Positions 31,157 to 39,275 of a stretch of 64,000 nucleotides of DNA are shown here, piece by piece. The DNA lies in NCBI GenBank assembly GCA_947488815.1, contig CANLCC010000002.1, positions 1 to 64,000 on the forward strand, given 5' to 3'. Within the stretch, counting starts at the first letter, position 1, and each line of letters starts with the position of its first letter. A program made the translations under genes and the position numbers. Origin of the DNA: CAIQIA01 sp945861105. Its GTDB lineage: Bacteria; Cyanobacteriota; Cyanobacteriia; PCC-6307; Cyanobiaceae. Below the pieces are notes generated by a model. The model ran no database searches, was not told the DNA's origin, and worked only from the letters and a program-made list of their open reading frames with translations.

Positions 31157-32218
31157 TCAGTGACGAGGCTGGGTCTGATGCCAGCGCCAGGCGTCGGCCA
31201 GGATCGTGGCCAGATCAGAGCGGCGGGGGGTCCAGCCCAGTTCGCTGCGCACCCGATCGGCGCAGGCCACCAGCCGGGCGGGATCGCCGCCGCGCCGGGG
31301 GGCCACATGGGCCAGCAGACCGCAGCCGGTCACGGTCTTGGCCGCCTCGATCACCTGCTGCACCGACACTCCCTGGCCGGTGCCGAGGTTGTAGATCAAC
31401 GAGCGGAACGGCACCGGGGCACTGGCCACCGCCGGGGCCGCCCGGCGCAGCAACAGCCGGTTGACCGCCAGCAGATGGGCGTCGGCCAGGTCACTCACGT
31501 GGGTGTAGTCGCGGATGCCGGTGCCATCGGGGGTGTCGAAGTCGTCGCCGAAGATCTGCAGGTAAGGCGAACGGCCGGTCATGGCATCCAGCACCCGCGG
31601 GATCAGATGGGTCTCGGGGTCGTGCACCTCACCGATCTCGGCGTCGGGATCGGCACCGGCGGCATTGAAGTAACGCAGGATGATGCTGGGCAGGCCATAG
31701 GCCAGGGCGAAGTCGCGGATCAGCTCTTCCACCATCCGCTTCGAGCGGCCATAGGGATTGATCGGCTCCAGCGGATGCTCTTCGGTGAGGGTCGGCGTGC
31801 GGGGCAGGCCATAGACCGCGCAGCTCGAGGAGAAGATGAACGGCACCGGTCCGGCAGCCGTCGTTGCGCCCACCTCCACCACCGCCTGCAACAGGCTGAG
31901 GGCATCGGCGACGTTGGCGCCGTAGTACTCGGCCGGCCGCTGCCACGACTCACCGACGATGCTGCGACCGGCGAAATGGATCACCGCCTCGGGACGCTGG
32001 CCGCCGCAGGCCGGATGGTCACCCGAGAGGACGGCCCGGACCAGGGCGCCATCCCCCACACCGCCCTCCACGAACGGCACCTGCAGCACCTCTTCGACCA
32101 CGGCGCGGCGGCCGGTCGAGAAATCGTCGAGCACCAGGGGTGCGTGGCCCGCCTGGCGAAGGGCCTTGACGGTATGGGAACCGATGTAACCGGCCCCGCC
32201 GGTCACCAGGATCAGCAT
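31157..32218 (-). CDS. galE: UDP-glucose 4-epimerase (GalE-type)
   Basis: Interconverts UDP-glucose and UDP-galactose by a transient 4-keto step on bound NAD. It has 353 residues from ATG 32218. Motifs: ILVTGGAGYIGSHTVKAL, VIHFAGRSIVGES, the catalytic FSSSCAVYG, Tyr-x3-Lys in NPYGRSKRMVEEL, and LRYFNAAGADP. GTGIRDYTHVSDLADAH is family-specific. Since UDP-xylose synthase is encoded immediately downstream, an additional UDP-xylose/UDP-arabinose epimerase activity is conceivable but cannot be read from the sequence. It heads the minus-strand UDP-sugar operon. Confidence 0.9.
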   Translation of the reverse strand: MLILVTGGAGYIGSHTVKALRQAGHAPLVLDDFSTGRRAVVEEVLQVPFVEGGVGDGALVRAVLSGDHPACGGQRPEAVIHFAGRSIVGESWQRPAEYYGANVADALSLLQAVVEVGATTAAGPVPFIFSSSCAVYGLPRTPTLTEEHPLEPINPYGRSKRMVEELIRDFALAYGLPSIILRYFNAAGADPDAEIGEVHDPETHLIPRVLDAMTGRSPYLQIFGDDFDTPDGTGIRDYTHVSDLADAHLLAVNRLLLRRAAPAVASAPVPFRSLIYNLGTGQGVSVQQVIEAAKTVTGCGLLAHVAPRRGGDPARLVACADRVRSELGWTPRRSDLATILADAWRWHQTQPRH

Positions 32219-32362
32219 CGCAATGTCCCCTGGTCGCAGACCGCTTCAAACGGCGCGACTCTCTCACATTCGCCCCCATTGGGGAATGAGCCAGAGCCTT
32301 TGGTGGTCGAAGCGGGCGGCCGTGGCTACGGTCCGGCCAGTGCTTGCCCCCTCACCTCCCCC

Positions 32363-33121
32363 ATGGCTCTCTCCTCGACCGAGCCCGCTCCCCTTGCTGT
32401 GATCAGCATGCTGCAGAAGGGGTGGCAGGGCTTCCAACGGGCCCCCTGGCTGTTCGTGGGCTTCACCCTCGTGGCCGGTGTGATCAACTGGCTCACTTCT
32501 GCCATTCAGGAGAAGGGCACCGAAGCATTGGAAGCGAGCAGCGGTGTGGCCATCGGTCCGGTGATTCTGTTTCTGATCGGCCTGGTGCTGGGGGTTCTGG
32601 CGAGTCTGTGGACCAACATCGGCCTCTTCCGTGGCGCCTGGAAGGCGGTCGGTGGCCAGGCGCCTGAACTGCGCGACTTCATCCGCTGGGACACGCAGGC
32701 GATGGTGAGGCTGTTTCTGATGGGCCTGCTGCTGATGGTGATATTCGGCGCCGTGATGCTCATCACCGTGCTCACCGGAGGCCTGGTGAGCATGATCCGC
32801 CTGGAGCTCAGCGTCCTGCCGATCCTGGCCGGGGTGGCCGTGTTCATCTGGCTTGGGGTCACCCAGCTCTTCCACCTGCCGCTGGTGGTCGCCCGGGGCG
32901 ACCAGCCCTGGACCGCCTTCCAGCACGGTCGCCAGGTGGTTCAGCCCCAGTTCTGGCGCCTGCTGGGCTTTGGTCTGCTGATGTTCGCCATCACCCTCGT
33001 GGGTGTGCTGCTGTTCGGCGTGGGGATCCTCGTGGCCGGACCGGTGGTCGTCTGCTCCCTGGTGGCTGCCTACCAGTCGCTGTTCGGCAATGAAGATCGC
33101 ACCGGCTTCCTGGCCGGCTGA
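32363..33121 (+). CDS. Integral membrane protein, unknown function
   Basis: A 252-residue protein from ATG 32363 with about five to six hydrophobic segments: WLFVGFTLVAGVINWL, IGPVILFLIGLVLGVLASL, LFLMGLLLMVIFGAVMLITV, LSVLPILAGVAVFIWLGV, and LLGFGLLMFAITLVGVLLFG. Between them the amphipathic stretch GLFRGAWKAVGGQAPELRDF and PLVVARGDQPWTAFQHGRQV recall the internal repeats of bacterial membrane proteins related to the glycerophosphodiesterase membrane domain. I give this only as a resemblance. It is divergent from galE with a 144 nt gap and 29 nt from the convergent DUF1818 gene. Confidence 0.75.
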   Translation: MALSSTEPAPLAVISMLQKGWQGFQRAPWLFVGFTLVAGVINWLTSAIQEKGTEALEASSGVAIGPVILFLIGLVLGVLASLWTNIGLFRGAWKAVGGQAPELRDFIRWDTQAMVRLFLMGLLLMVIFGAVMLITVLTGGLVSMIRLELSVLPILAGVAVFIWLGVTQLFHLPLVVARGDQPWTAFQHGRQVVQPQFWRLLGFGLLMFAITLVGVLLFGVGILVAGPVVVCSLVAAYQSLFGNEDRTGFLAG

Positions 33122-33150
33122 CCTCACCCAGCCCCCTTCACCAGCCCCCT

Positions 33151-33558
33151 TCACCAGCCGCCGTCGTTGAGCAGCGCCCGGGCCATGGCCATCGCCGCCG
33201 GTACCGGCCAGAACCCCTCGACGCCGCGGCCGGTGCCCGCAGGGCCTCCTGACAGCACGAACCTGAGGGACCAGGCCTCCCGGTCACCCTCCAGCTCCAG
33301 CCACCAGTCGCCCTCTTCGGCGCAGATCGTGATCGACTCCTCGGCCATCAGCTGATGGGCCAGCTCCCCATGCTGGGTAAGCAGGCGCCCCACGAGCCGC
33401 TTCAATCCCTCCGCTTCCGACCGACTCAGTTCAGTGGCCCAGTGGTCACCGGCGATCAGCACACTGTGGTGACCGCGGTCGGGGTCGTGGCCATAACGCC
33501 AGCCACGACCCTCACGCAGCACGCGATCCTCCCGGGGCACCCCCCCCTCACCCTTCAC
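33151..33558 (-). CDS. DUF1818 family protein
   Basis: A 135-residue protein of the cyanobacterial DUF1818 family, whose function is unknown. Family features: REGRGWRYGHDPDRGHHSVL at the start of the domain, AGDHWATELSRSEAEGLKRL, LAHQLMAEESITICAEEGDW, and the closing EGFWPVPAAMAMARAL. The GTG at 33558 is used; a GTG a dozen codons later would fit the conserved domain start. It lies 9 nt downstream of rpoZ on the same strand. No membrane segment. A 13-nt direct repeat spans the end of the gene (33128-33153). Confidence 0.85.
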   Translation of the reverse strand: MKGEGGVPREDRVLREGRGWRYGHDPDRGHHSVLIAGDHWATELSRSEAEGLKRLVGRLLTQHGELAHQLMAEESITICAEEGDWWLELEGDREAWSLRFVLSGGPAGTGRGVEGFWPVPAAMAMARALLNDGGW

Positions 33559-33567
33559 ACGGTCAGC

Positions 33568-33798
33568 TCACACGCTCAGCAGATCGGGCTGATCCTGCTC
33601 GTCGCTGAGCTCGATGATCGCCCGCTGCACAGGCTTGATCATGCTGTCGTCGAGCAGACCTTCGAAATCATCAAAGCGCCGCTGCTTCGCCCGGAAAGCG
33701 ATGCGCACCGTGGTCAGGTAACGGTTGCTGGCCTTGCGGATCAGGCTTTCGGACCGGCGGGCCAGTTCCTTTGCTTCGGGTTGCTGGGTCAACTGCAT
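33568..33798 (-). CDS. rpoZ: DNA-directed RNA polymerase omega subunit
   Basis: The small omega subunit that helps assemble RNA polymerase through the beta-prime chain. It has 76 residues, as in other cyanobacteria. The conserved core is LIRKASNRYLTTVRIAFRAK, then QRRFDDFEGLLDDSMIKPVQ and RAIIELSDEQDQPDLL, clearly the cyanobacterial form. It is the middle gene of a minus-strand trio with an upstream 100-residue conserved protein (46 nt gap) and DUF1818 (9 nt gap), an arrangement that suggests co-transcription. Confidence 0.93.
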   Translation of the reverse strand: MQLTQQPEAKELARRSESLIRKASNRYLTTVRIAFRAKQRRFDDFEGLLDDSMIKPVQRAIIELSDEQDQPDLLSV

Positions 33799-33844
33799 GG
33801 CGGCACCGGCTGGGCGTCAGCCCTCCACCCTAGACGGAGCAGTC

Positions 33845-34147
33845 TCACTCCGCCGCTGAGGCCTGACCGTCGCGATGCAGCGGCAGCCGCACGGGGTAGA
33901 CCCGTTCGGGCATGCCAGGGGCCGTGAGACGGATCTGCCGCACCAGCTGCAGGGCGTCGAGGGGGTCCCGCAGCAGATGGATCAGGCCGTTCACCACCTC
34001 CAGATGGTGACGGTCACAGCAGTCGATGCGCAGGGCCGACCAACCGCGGCTCAGTCGGCAGTCGAGCAGAGGCTCAAGCCGGGCCAGCTCGGTCGGATCC
34101 TCCCGGTAGAAGGACAACACCATGCGCAGCAGACGATCACCCGCCAT
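33845..34147 (-). CDS. Conserved cyanobacterial small protein, unknown
   Basis: A 100-residue protein from ATG 34147. The frame is open for a long way upstream, but that part is antisense to the Hsp70-like gene. The sequence RMVLSFYREDPTELARLEPL, then LLDCRLSRGWSALRIDCCDR and HHLEVVNGLIHLLRDPLDAL is regular and protein-like. It ends in MPERVYPVRLPLHRDG. I know similar proteins only as cyanobacterial hypotheticals. It heads the rpoZ-DUF1818 operon and is divergent from the Hsp70-like gene with a 96 nt gap. Confidence 0.72.
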   Translation of the reverse strand: MAGDRLLRMVLSFYREDPTELARLEPLLDCRLSRGWSALRIDCCDRHHLEVVNGLIHLLRDPLDALQLVRQIRLTAPGMPERVYPVRLPLHRDGQASAAE

Positions 34148-34243
34148 CTTCTTGAATGTGGACCCATTGCTCTCAATCTGAGCCTGGTGACGCGCTCCTG
34201 CGGGGCTCTCTGCAAAGGTTTCAGAATTGACGCCCGCCCGTCC

Positions 34244-35776
34244 GTGCCGACGCCATCCCAGGGCACCCTCGCCATCGACCTGGGCACCAGCACCACCCTG
34301 GTGGGATGGCAGGCCAGCCCCGGCGATCCCCTGCAGCTGCTGGCCCTGCCTCCCCTGACGGCCCCCGCCACCGGCGCTGACGCGGCGCCGCTGATTCCTT
34401 CCCTGGTCTTGCCCACCCCCCTGCAGCCCCTGGTGGGCCAGCAGGTGGTCGATGCCGGTCGCCCCGCCGGCACCCTGGCGGGTTTCAAGACCCGCCTGGC
34501 CGGTGACGCCGCCGACCCCCAGGCCCGCTGGGCCGCCGGACAGCTGCTCGAGGCCATCTGGCGGGCCCTGCCCCCCCCCATCCGGCCCCACCGGCTGGTG
34601 CTCACGGCCCCCGTCGAGGGCTACCTGGCCTACCGGCGCTGGCTGGCGGACTGGGCCGCCACCCTGCCCGTCGATGAGGTGGCCCTGGTCGACGAATCCA
34701 CCGCCGCGGCCCTCGGGGCGGGCCTCGCCCCCGGCAGCGTCGTGCTGGTGCTCGACATGGGGGCCGGCACCACCGACCTGTCGCTGGTGCGGCTCGAGGG
34801 GGGCCAGGGCCGCGCCGCCCCCATGGCCGAACTGCTGCGCTTCGCTGGCCGCCCATTGCTGCGCAACGACCGCAGCCCCCGCTGCGCCCAGGTGCTGGGC
34901 AAGGCCGGGCTTGACCTCGGCGGCCAGGACATCGACCGCTGGTGGGCCGAAGCCCTCGGCGCCCCCCAGCCCCCACCGCCCGACTGGCTGCAGGCCGCCG
35001 AACAGCTCAAGTGCGCCCTCAGCGAAGGCGATGACGCCAGCGTGAGCCTGCTGGGCCCCGCGGCGCGGCTGCTGCGGGGCCGCCGGCGCGACCTCGAGCA
35101 CGAGCTGGAACGGCGGGGCCTGCCGCAGCGGCTGGAGGACCTGATGGCCAGCGTCGAAGCCGCCGCCCGCCGGGCCGGCCTTGGTGGTGGTGGCATCGAC
35201 GCCGTGCTGGCGGTGGGGGGGGGCAGCCGGCTGCCGTGGCTGCGCCGCTGGCTCGACGAGCGGCTGCCCGGCCGGCTGCTGCCGGGTGATCGCCCCCTCG
35301 AGGCCGTGGTGCGTGGCGCCCTCGCCATGACGCCGGCCCTGCAGGTGCGGGATGTGCTCAGCCGTGGGATCAGCCTGCGGATCTGGGACCGCCGCCAGGA
35401 ACGGCGACGCTGGCATCCTCTTTATCTGGCGGGCCAGGCCTGGCCGACGCCCGATCCCCTCGAACTGGTGCTGCGGGCGGGCGAAGCCGAGACCAGCCTG
35501 GAACTGCAGCTGGGCACCGTCATGGCCGCCGCCAGGGGGGAGCTGGTGCTGATCGACGACCGGCCGGTGCTGCGGGCCAGCGGCGACGGGGGGGCCACGG
35601 TGATCCCCTGGCCCTCACCGCCCCTGCACCTGACCCTGCGGCAACCGGGCCGCGACGGTGACGATCGCCTGCGGCTGCGGTTTCGCATTGACGACCAGCG
35701 ACAGTTGTGGGTCGAAGGCGAAGAACTGCCCGAGGGACCGGCCATCCCGGCCCAGCGACTGGGCATTCTGGATTGA
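34244..35776 (+). CDS. Hsp70/actin-fold ATPase-like protein (divergent DnaK relative)
   Basis: A 510-residue protein; GTG 34244 is the best start just before the domain. The actin-like nucleotide-binding motifs are intact: phosphate-1 LAIDLGTSTTLVGW, connect-1 VALVDESTAAALGAGL, phosphate-2 VVLVLDMGAGTTDLSLVRL, and adenosine AVLAVGGGSRLPWLRRWL. The C-terminal part (about residues 370-510) contains only a short beta-rich segment (ISLRIWDRRQERRRWHPLYL onward). The alpha-helical lid of true DnaK is missing, so it is not the housekeeping chaperone. It is followed 2 nt later by a membrane-anchored protein gene that is probably its functional partner. Confidence 0.85.
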   Translation: MPTPSQGTLAIDLGTSTTLVGWQASPGDPLQLLALPPLTAPATGADAAPLIPSLVLPTPLQPLVGQQVVDAGRPAGTLAGFKTRLAGDAADPQARWAAGQLLEAIWRALPPPIRPHRLVLTAPVEGYLAYRRWLADWAATLPVDEVALVDESTAAALGAGLAPGSVVLVLDMGAGTTDLSLVRLEGGQGRAAPMAELLRFAGRPLLRNDRSPRCAQVLGKAGLDLGGQDIDRWWAEALGAPQPPPPDWLQAAEQLKCALSEGDDASVSLLGPAARLLRGRRRDLEHELERRGLPQRLEDLMASVEAAARRAGLGGGGIDAVLAVGGGSRLPWLRRWLDERLPGRLLPGDRPLEAVVRGALAMTPALQVRDVLSRGISLRIWDRRQERRRWHPLYLAGQAWPTPDPLELVLRAGEAETSLELQLGTVMAAARGELVLIDDRPVLRASGDGGATVIPWPSPPLHLTLRQPGRDGDDRLRLRFRIDDQRQLWVEGEELPEGPAIPAQRLGILD

Positions 35777-35778
35777 CG

Positions 35779-36642
35779 ATGCCCCGCCAGACCAGGAAGC
35801 CCAGCACCTTCGCCCGCCTCTGGCTGCTCACCAGCCTGGGCGGCTTTCTTGTGCTGGTGGGCCTGCTGGGCTGGTGGCAGCGGCAGCTGCCGGGCCGCCT
35901 GCGCCAGGCCGCCGAGAGCGGTCGCCTCGAGGCCTGCGTGCGGCTGGGGCGCCAGCTGGGGGCCCTGCAGACCCTGCAGCCCGCCCAGCAGGCCCTGGTG
36001 GAGGGCTGCCTGCGGCGGCAGGCGCATCAGCGCTGGGACCAGGGCCAGTGGTGGGCCGCCCTCGACCTGCAGCGCCGACTCGTGGCCCGCAGCGCCGACC
36101 CGGTGGCCGAGGGTCAGCAGCTGCAGCGCTGGCGCCAGGAGCTGCGCCGACGGGTGCTCGAGCTGTACCGGCGCCAGGGACTGGAGCCGGCCCAGGGCCT
36201 GCTGCAGGCCAGCGGTGAACACCGCTTCCCCGATGGTCAGGAACTGCGCAGCAGCCTGCGCGAACACTGGGCCGCCAACCGTTATGACCTGGCCGCCGCC
36301 CGCAGCGCCGCCGGCGATCAGCGCTGGTGGGACGCCCTCAACAAGCTCAACCACCTTGACCACCCGTGGTGGCAGCGCCAGGCGGTCCCCCTGCGCCGGC
36401 AGGTGCTGGCGGCCATCGCCGACCTGCGCCGTCATCAGGAGAACGAAGACAGCCACGGCGGCGGCCATGGCGGGGGGATCGCCGTGGATCCGCAGCAGCT
36501 GGACGGCCGCATCCGTGTGCTCCGTGGCCAGGGCCTGTCGGACTGGGCCGCCTTCCAGCGCGCCTGCGGCGACCTGGGGGGCCGCATCGTCGAGGACGGT
36601 CCCGAGAGCAGCTGCCAGCGGCTGCGCCAATCGTCCCCATGA
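35779..36642 (+). CDS. Membrane-anchored protein, unknown (partner of Hsp70-like protein)
   Basis: A 287-residue protein from ATG 35779. One N-terminal transmembrane helix (LWLLTSLGGFLVLVGLLGWW, residues 15-34) is followed by a long helical region rich in Gln, Arg and Leu (VRLGRQLGALQTLQPAQQAL, then ALDLQRRLVARSADP). This is likely a TPR- or coiled-coil-type domain. After a His/Gly-rich linker (HGGGHGGG near residue 230) comes a short end domain LDGRIRVLRGQGLSDWAAFQ with two cysteines. I do not recognise the family. It starts 2 nt after the stop of the Hsp70-like gene. Confidence 0.65.
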   Translation: MPRQTRKPSTFARLWLLTSLGGFLVLVGLLGWWQRQLPGRLRQAAESGRLEACVRLGRQLGALQTLQPAQQALVEGCLRRQAHQRWDQGQWWAALDLQRRLVARSADPVAEGQQLQRWRQELRRRVLELYRRQGLEPAQGLLQASGEHRFPDGQELRSSLREHWAANRYDLAAARSAAGDQRWWDALNKLNHLDHPWWQRQAVPLRRQVLAAIADLRRHQENEDSHGGGHGGGIAVDPQQLDGRIRVLRGQGLSDWAAFQRACGDLGGRIVEDGPESSCQRLRQSSP

Positions 36643-36669
36643 CAGGATGACGGCGAGATCGGAAAGCGC

Positions 36670-36891
36670 ATGACGCCTGGGGAACGGGTTCGCGTCAGCC
36701 AGTCGGTGGTGGTGTTCACCCACCCCGAGCACAGGGGCAAGCCCTTCGACCTGCAGGGTCAGGAAGGAGAGGTGGTGTCGGTGCTGAACGAATGGAAAGG
36801 ACGGCCGATCAGCCCGACCCTGCCGGTGGTGGTGGCCTTCGGCCGCTTCAAGGCCCATTTCCGCACCGACGAGCTCGAATCAGTCGCCTGA
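36670..36891 (+). CDS. ftrV: Ferredoxin-thioredoxin reductase, variable chain
   Basis: The 73-residue variable (alpha) subunit that clamps the catalytic FTR subunit and helps ferredoxin reduce thioredoxin in the light. The fold is SH3-like. Diagnostic segments are SQSVVVFTHPEHRGKPFDLQ and GQEGEVVSVLNEWKGRPISP, then FGRFKAHFRTDELE. The catalytic subunit gene (ftrC) is not in the window, which is normal. It ties the DNA to an oxygenic phototroph. It overlaps pyrR tail to tail by 12 nt. Confidence 0.93.
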   Translation: MTPGERVRVSQSVVVFTHPEHRGKPFDLQGQEGEVVSVLNEWKGRPISPTLPVVVAFGRFKAHFRTDELESVA

Positions 36892-37461
36892 GTCCGCCAC
36901 GGGCCGCAGCAGCACCACACCGTCAACGCCATCCACGTCCCTGAGCATCAGGTGGATGAATTCCTGACGGCTGGTGGGCACCACCCGCCCCACCCAGTCG
37001 GGCTGGATCGGCAGTTCCCGATGGCCACGGTCAACCATCGCCAGCAGCCGCACACAGGCGGGGCGGCCCCAGGTGTGGAGGGCATCGAGGGCGGCCCGCA
37101 CGGTGCGGCCGGTGAACACCACGTCATCCACCAGCACCACGGTGCGGCCATCGATGGAGATCGGCAGTTCCGTGGACGCCACCGGCACCCGGGTCCCCAC
37201 CCGGTCGAGGTCATCGCGGTGGAACGTGGGATCGAGCACCCCTGCCGCCACCGGATGGCCGGTCTGGCGCTCCAGCTCACTCACCAGCACCCGGCTGAGG
37301 GCCACCCCACGGGTGGGAATGCCCAGCAGCAGCAGCTCCCGTGGTTCAGCCACTGCCTCAAGCAGCTGCGAGCACAGACGCAGCACGGTGCGGTGCAGCT
37401 CGGGGCCATCAAGGATCACCACCCGTTCGCAGTGCTGATCCGGCAGCGAGGCGCGACCCAT
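36880..37461 (-). CDS. pyrR: PyrR-type bifunctional regulator / uracil phosphoribosyltransferase
   Basis: A 193-residue protein from ATG 37461; the frame extends 17 codons upstream without conserved sequence. The PRPP-binding loop is VVLVDDVVFTGRTVRAALDA (about residues 105-124). LLLLGIPTRGVALSRVL is the pyrophosphate loop, and GVLDPTFHRDDLDRVG and AMVDRGHRELPIQPDWVG are typical PyrR stretches. In many bacteria PyrR attenuates pyr operons or salvages uracil; no pyr operon is nearby, so the regulatory role is not supported here. It is divergent from gpmI; three 14-nt repeats lie 37 nt upstream of its start. Confidence 0.92.
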   Translation of the reverse strand: MGRASLPDQHCERVVILDGPELHRTVLRLCSQLLEAVAEPRELLLLGIPTRGVALSRVLVSELERQTGHPVAAGVLDPTFHRDDLDRVGTRVPVASTELPISIDGRTVVLVDDVVFTGRTVRAALDALHTWGRPACVRLLAMVDRGHRELPIQPDWVGRVVPTSRQEFIHLMLRDVDGVDGVVLLRPVADSGD

Positions 37462-37497
37462 GGGTCCCGGGACGGGGGAATGATCGTAGCCGGGCCG

Positions 37498-37539
37498 TTC
37501 TCGACGGGCCATTCTCGACCTCCCGTTCTCGACCCGTGG
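37498..37539. repeat. Three tandem 14-nt imperfect repeats between pyrR and gpmI
   Basis: Units TTCTCGACGGGCCA, TTCTCGACCTCCCG and TTCTCGACCCGTGG begin at 37498, 37512 and 37526, an exact 14-nt period. The first eight bases are identical in all three. They sit in the 160-nt divergent region between pyrR (minus) and gpmI (plus). Regular spacing outside coding sequence suggests a protein-binding array or a replication-slippage product. Confidence 0.6.
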
Positions 37540-37621
37540 TCAAAAGCTGACCCCGGTGCACCTGGAACTGAGCAATCGCTGGCCTGGATGTAATTTCGGT
37601 TGAGTCCCAGGGATTCAGCGG

Positions 37622-39262
37622 GTGACAGCTGCCACACCACCCAGTGCTGATCCAGGCTTGCGGGGTCGCAGCCTGCCGCCGGTGGCCCCTGTGGTGCTCG
37701 CCATCCTCGACGGCTGGGGCCACCGCCCCGAAGCCGCCCACAACGCCATCCTCCAGGCCTCCACTCCAGTCATCGACGCCCTGTGGACGGCCTATCCCCA
37801 CACCCTCATCGAGGCCAGCGGCGCCCACGTGGGCCTGCCCCGCGGCCAGATGGGCAACTCAGAAGTCGGCCATCTCACCATCGGCTCCGGTCGCATCATC
37901 CGCCAGGAGCTGGTGCGCATCAGCCAGGCCGTTGAAGACGGCAGCCTGCAGGCGAACACGGCCCTCAACGACCTGGCCGACCGCCTGCAGGCCCGCGGCG
38001 GGCGGCTGCATCTGCTGGGGCTGCTCTCCGACGGCGGCGTCCACAGTCACATCGACCACCTCGGCGGCCTGCTGCAGTGGGCCCGGGGCCGGGGCTTCGA
38101 CGACGTCGCCATCCACGGCATCACCGATGGCCGCGACACCCCCCCCCGCAGCGCCCTTCAGTACCTCGAACACCTGCGGGGCCTGATCGCCGCGGCCGGC
38201 ACCGGCCACCTCAGCAGCCTCTGTGGCCGCTACTGGGCCATGGACCGCGACAACCGCTGGGAACGGGTCGAGAAGGCCTACCGGCTGCTCACCGAGGCCG
38301 GTGACATCAGCCCGCTGACGCCGGAGGCCGCGGTGCTGGCCCAGCTGCAGGCAGGCACCAGCGACGAGTTTCTCGAGCCGGTGCGTTTCGACACCGCCGT
38401 GCTGGCGCCCGGGGATGGCCTGGTGATCTTCAACTTCCGTCCCGATCGCATGCGGCAGCTCACCGCCGCCCTGGTGAACCCGTCCTTCGCCGGCTTTGAA
38501 CGGCAGCCGGTGACGCCCCTCGACGTGGTCACCTTCACCCAGTTCGAACGCAGCCTGCCGGTGGCGGTGGCCTTTCCGCCCGAATCCCTCGATGACCTGC
38601 TGGGGGAGGTGGTGGCCCGGGCCGGCCTGCGCCAGTTCCGCACCGCCGAGACCGAGAAATACCCCCACGTCACCTACTTCCTCAACGGCGGCATGGAGAA
38701 GCCCTTCCCCGGCGAAGACCGGCACCTGGTGCCATCCCCCAAGGTGGCGACCTATGACCAGTCACCGGCGATGTCGGCCGAGACCCTCACCGATGGCTGC
38801 GTGGCCGCCATCCGCAAGGGGATCTACTCCCTGGTGGTGATCAACTACGCCAACCCCGACATGGTGGGCCACACCGGAAACATGGAGGCCACCCTCGAGG
38901 CCATCGCCACGGTCGACCACTGCGTCGGCCGACTGCTCGATGCCACCGGCCGCATGGGCGGCACGCTGCTGATCACGGCCGACCACGGCAATGCCGAGGT
39001 GATGCAGGGGGACGACGGCAACCCCTGGACAGCCCACACCACCAATCCCGTGCCGTTTCTGCTCATCGAGGGAGAACAGCGCAAGCTGGTCGGCCACGGC
39101 GGAGTGGCCGACCTGCGCGACGGTGGCGGCCTGGCCGACATCGCCCCCACCATCCTCGACATCCTGGGGCTGCCGATCCCTGAAGCGATGACCGGCCGCA
39201 GCCTGGTGCGCCCCATCGGCACCACAGAAACCGTCTCACCCTCCAGACCTACAGTCGTCTGA
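37622..39262 (+). CDS. gpmI: 2,3-bisphosphoglycerate-independent phosphoglycerate mutase
   Basis: Glycolytic enzyme interconverting 3- and 2-phosphoglycerate with a manganese-bound phosphoserine intermediate. It has 546 residues from GTG 37622. The domain start LAILDGWGHRPE contains the first metal aspartate. GQMGNSEVGHLTIGSGRI carries the catalytic serine. TDGRDTPPRSALQYLE, NFRPDRMRQL, NYANPDMVGHTGNMEATLEA and LLITADHGNAEVM complete the two-domain signature. secG follows at 14 nt, a neighbourhood common in marine and freshwater Synechococcus. Confidence 0.97.
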   Translation: MTAATPPSADPGLRGRSLPPVAPVVLAILDGWGHRPEAAHNAILQASTPVIDALWTAYPHTLIEASGAHVGLPRGQMGNSEVGHLTIGSGRIIRQELVRISQAVEDGSLQANTALNDLADRLQARGGRLHLLGLLSDGGVHSHIDHLGGLLQWARGRGFDDVAIHGITDGRDTPPRSALQYLEHLRGLIAAAGTGHLSSLCGRYWAMDRDNRWERVEKAYRLLTEAGDISPLTPEAAVLAQLQAGTSDEFLEPVRFDTAVLAPGDGLVIFNFRPDRMRQLTAALVNPSFAGFERQPVTPLDVVTFTQFERSLPVAVAFPPESLDDLLGEVVARAGLRQFRTAETEKYPHVTYFLNGGMEKPFPGEDRHLVPSPKVATYDQSPAMSAETLTDGCVAAIRKGIYSLVVINYANPDMVGHTGNMEATLEAIATVDHCVGRLLDATGRMGGTLLITADHGNAEVMQGDDGNPWTAHTTNPVPFLLIEGEQRKLVGHGGVADLRDGGGLADIAPTILDILGLPIPEAMTGRSLVRPIGTTETVSPSRPTVV

Positions 39263-39275
39263 TCGCGAAGACGTC

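Noticed and set aside
32268..32289. Inverted repeat CATTCGCCCCCATTGGGGAATG upstream of galE
   Set aside because: Short, with a mismatch, and of a kind common in GC-rich spacers; not enough to call an operator or terminator.
33128..33153. Two copies of CCAGCCCCCTTCA at the end of the DUF1818 gene
   Set aside because: A single short duplication, half outside the gene; easily explained by slippage and with no regulatory context.
33845..35416. Long minus-strand open frame opposite the Hsp70-like gene
   Set aside because: Only the last 100 codons (33845-34147) are protein-like; the rest is Gly/Gln/Ala-rich mirror sequence of a high-GC gene.
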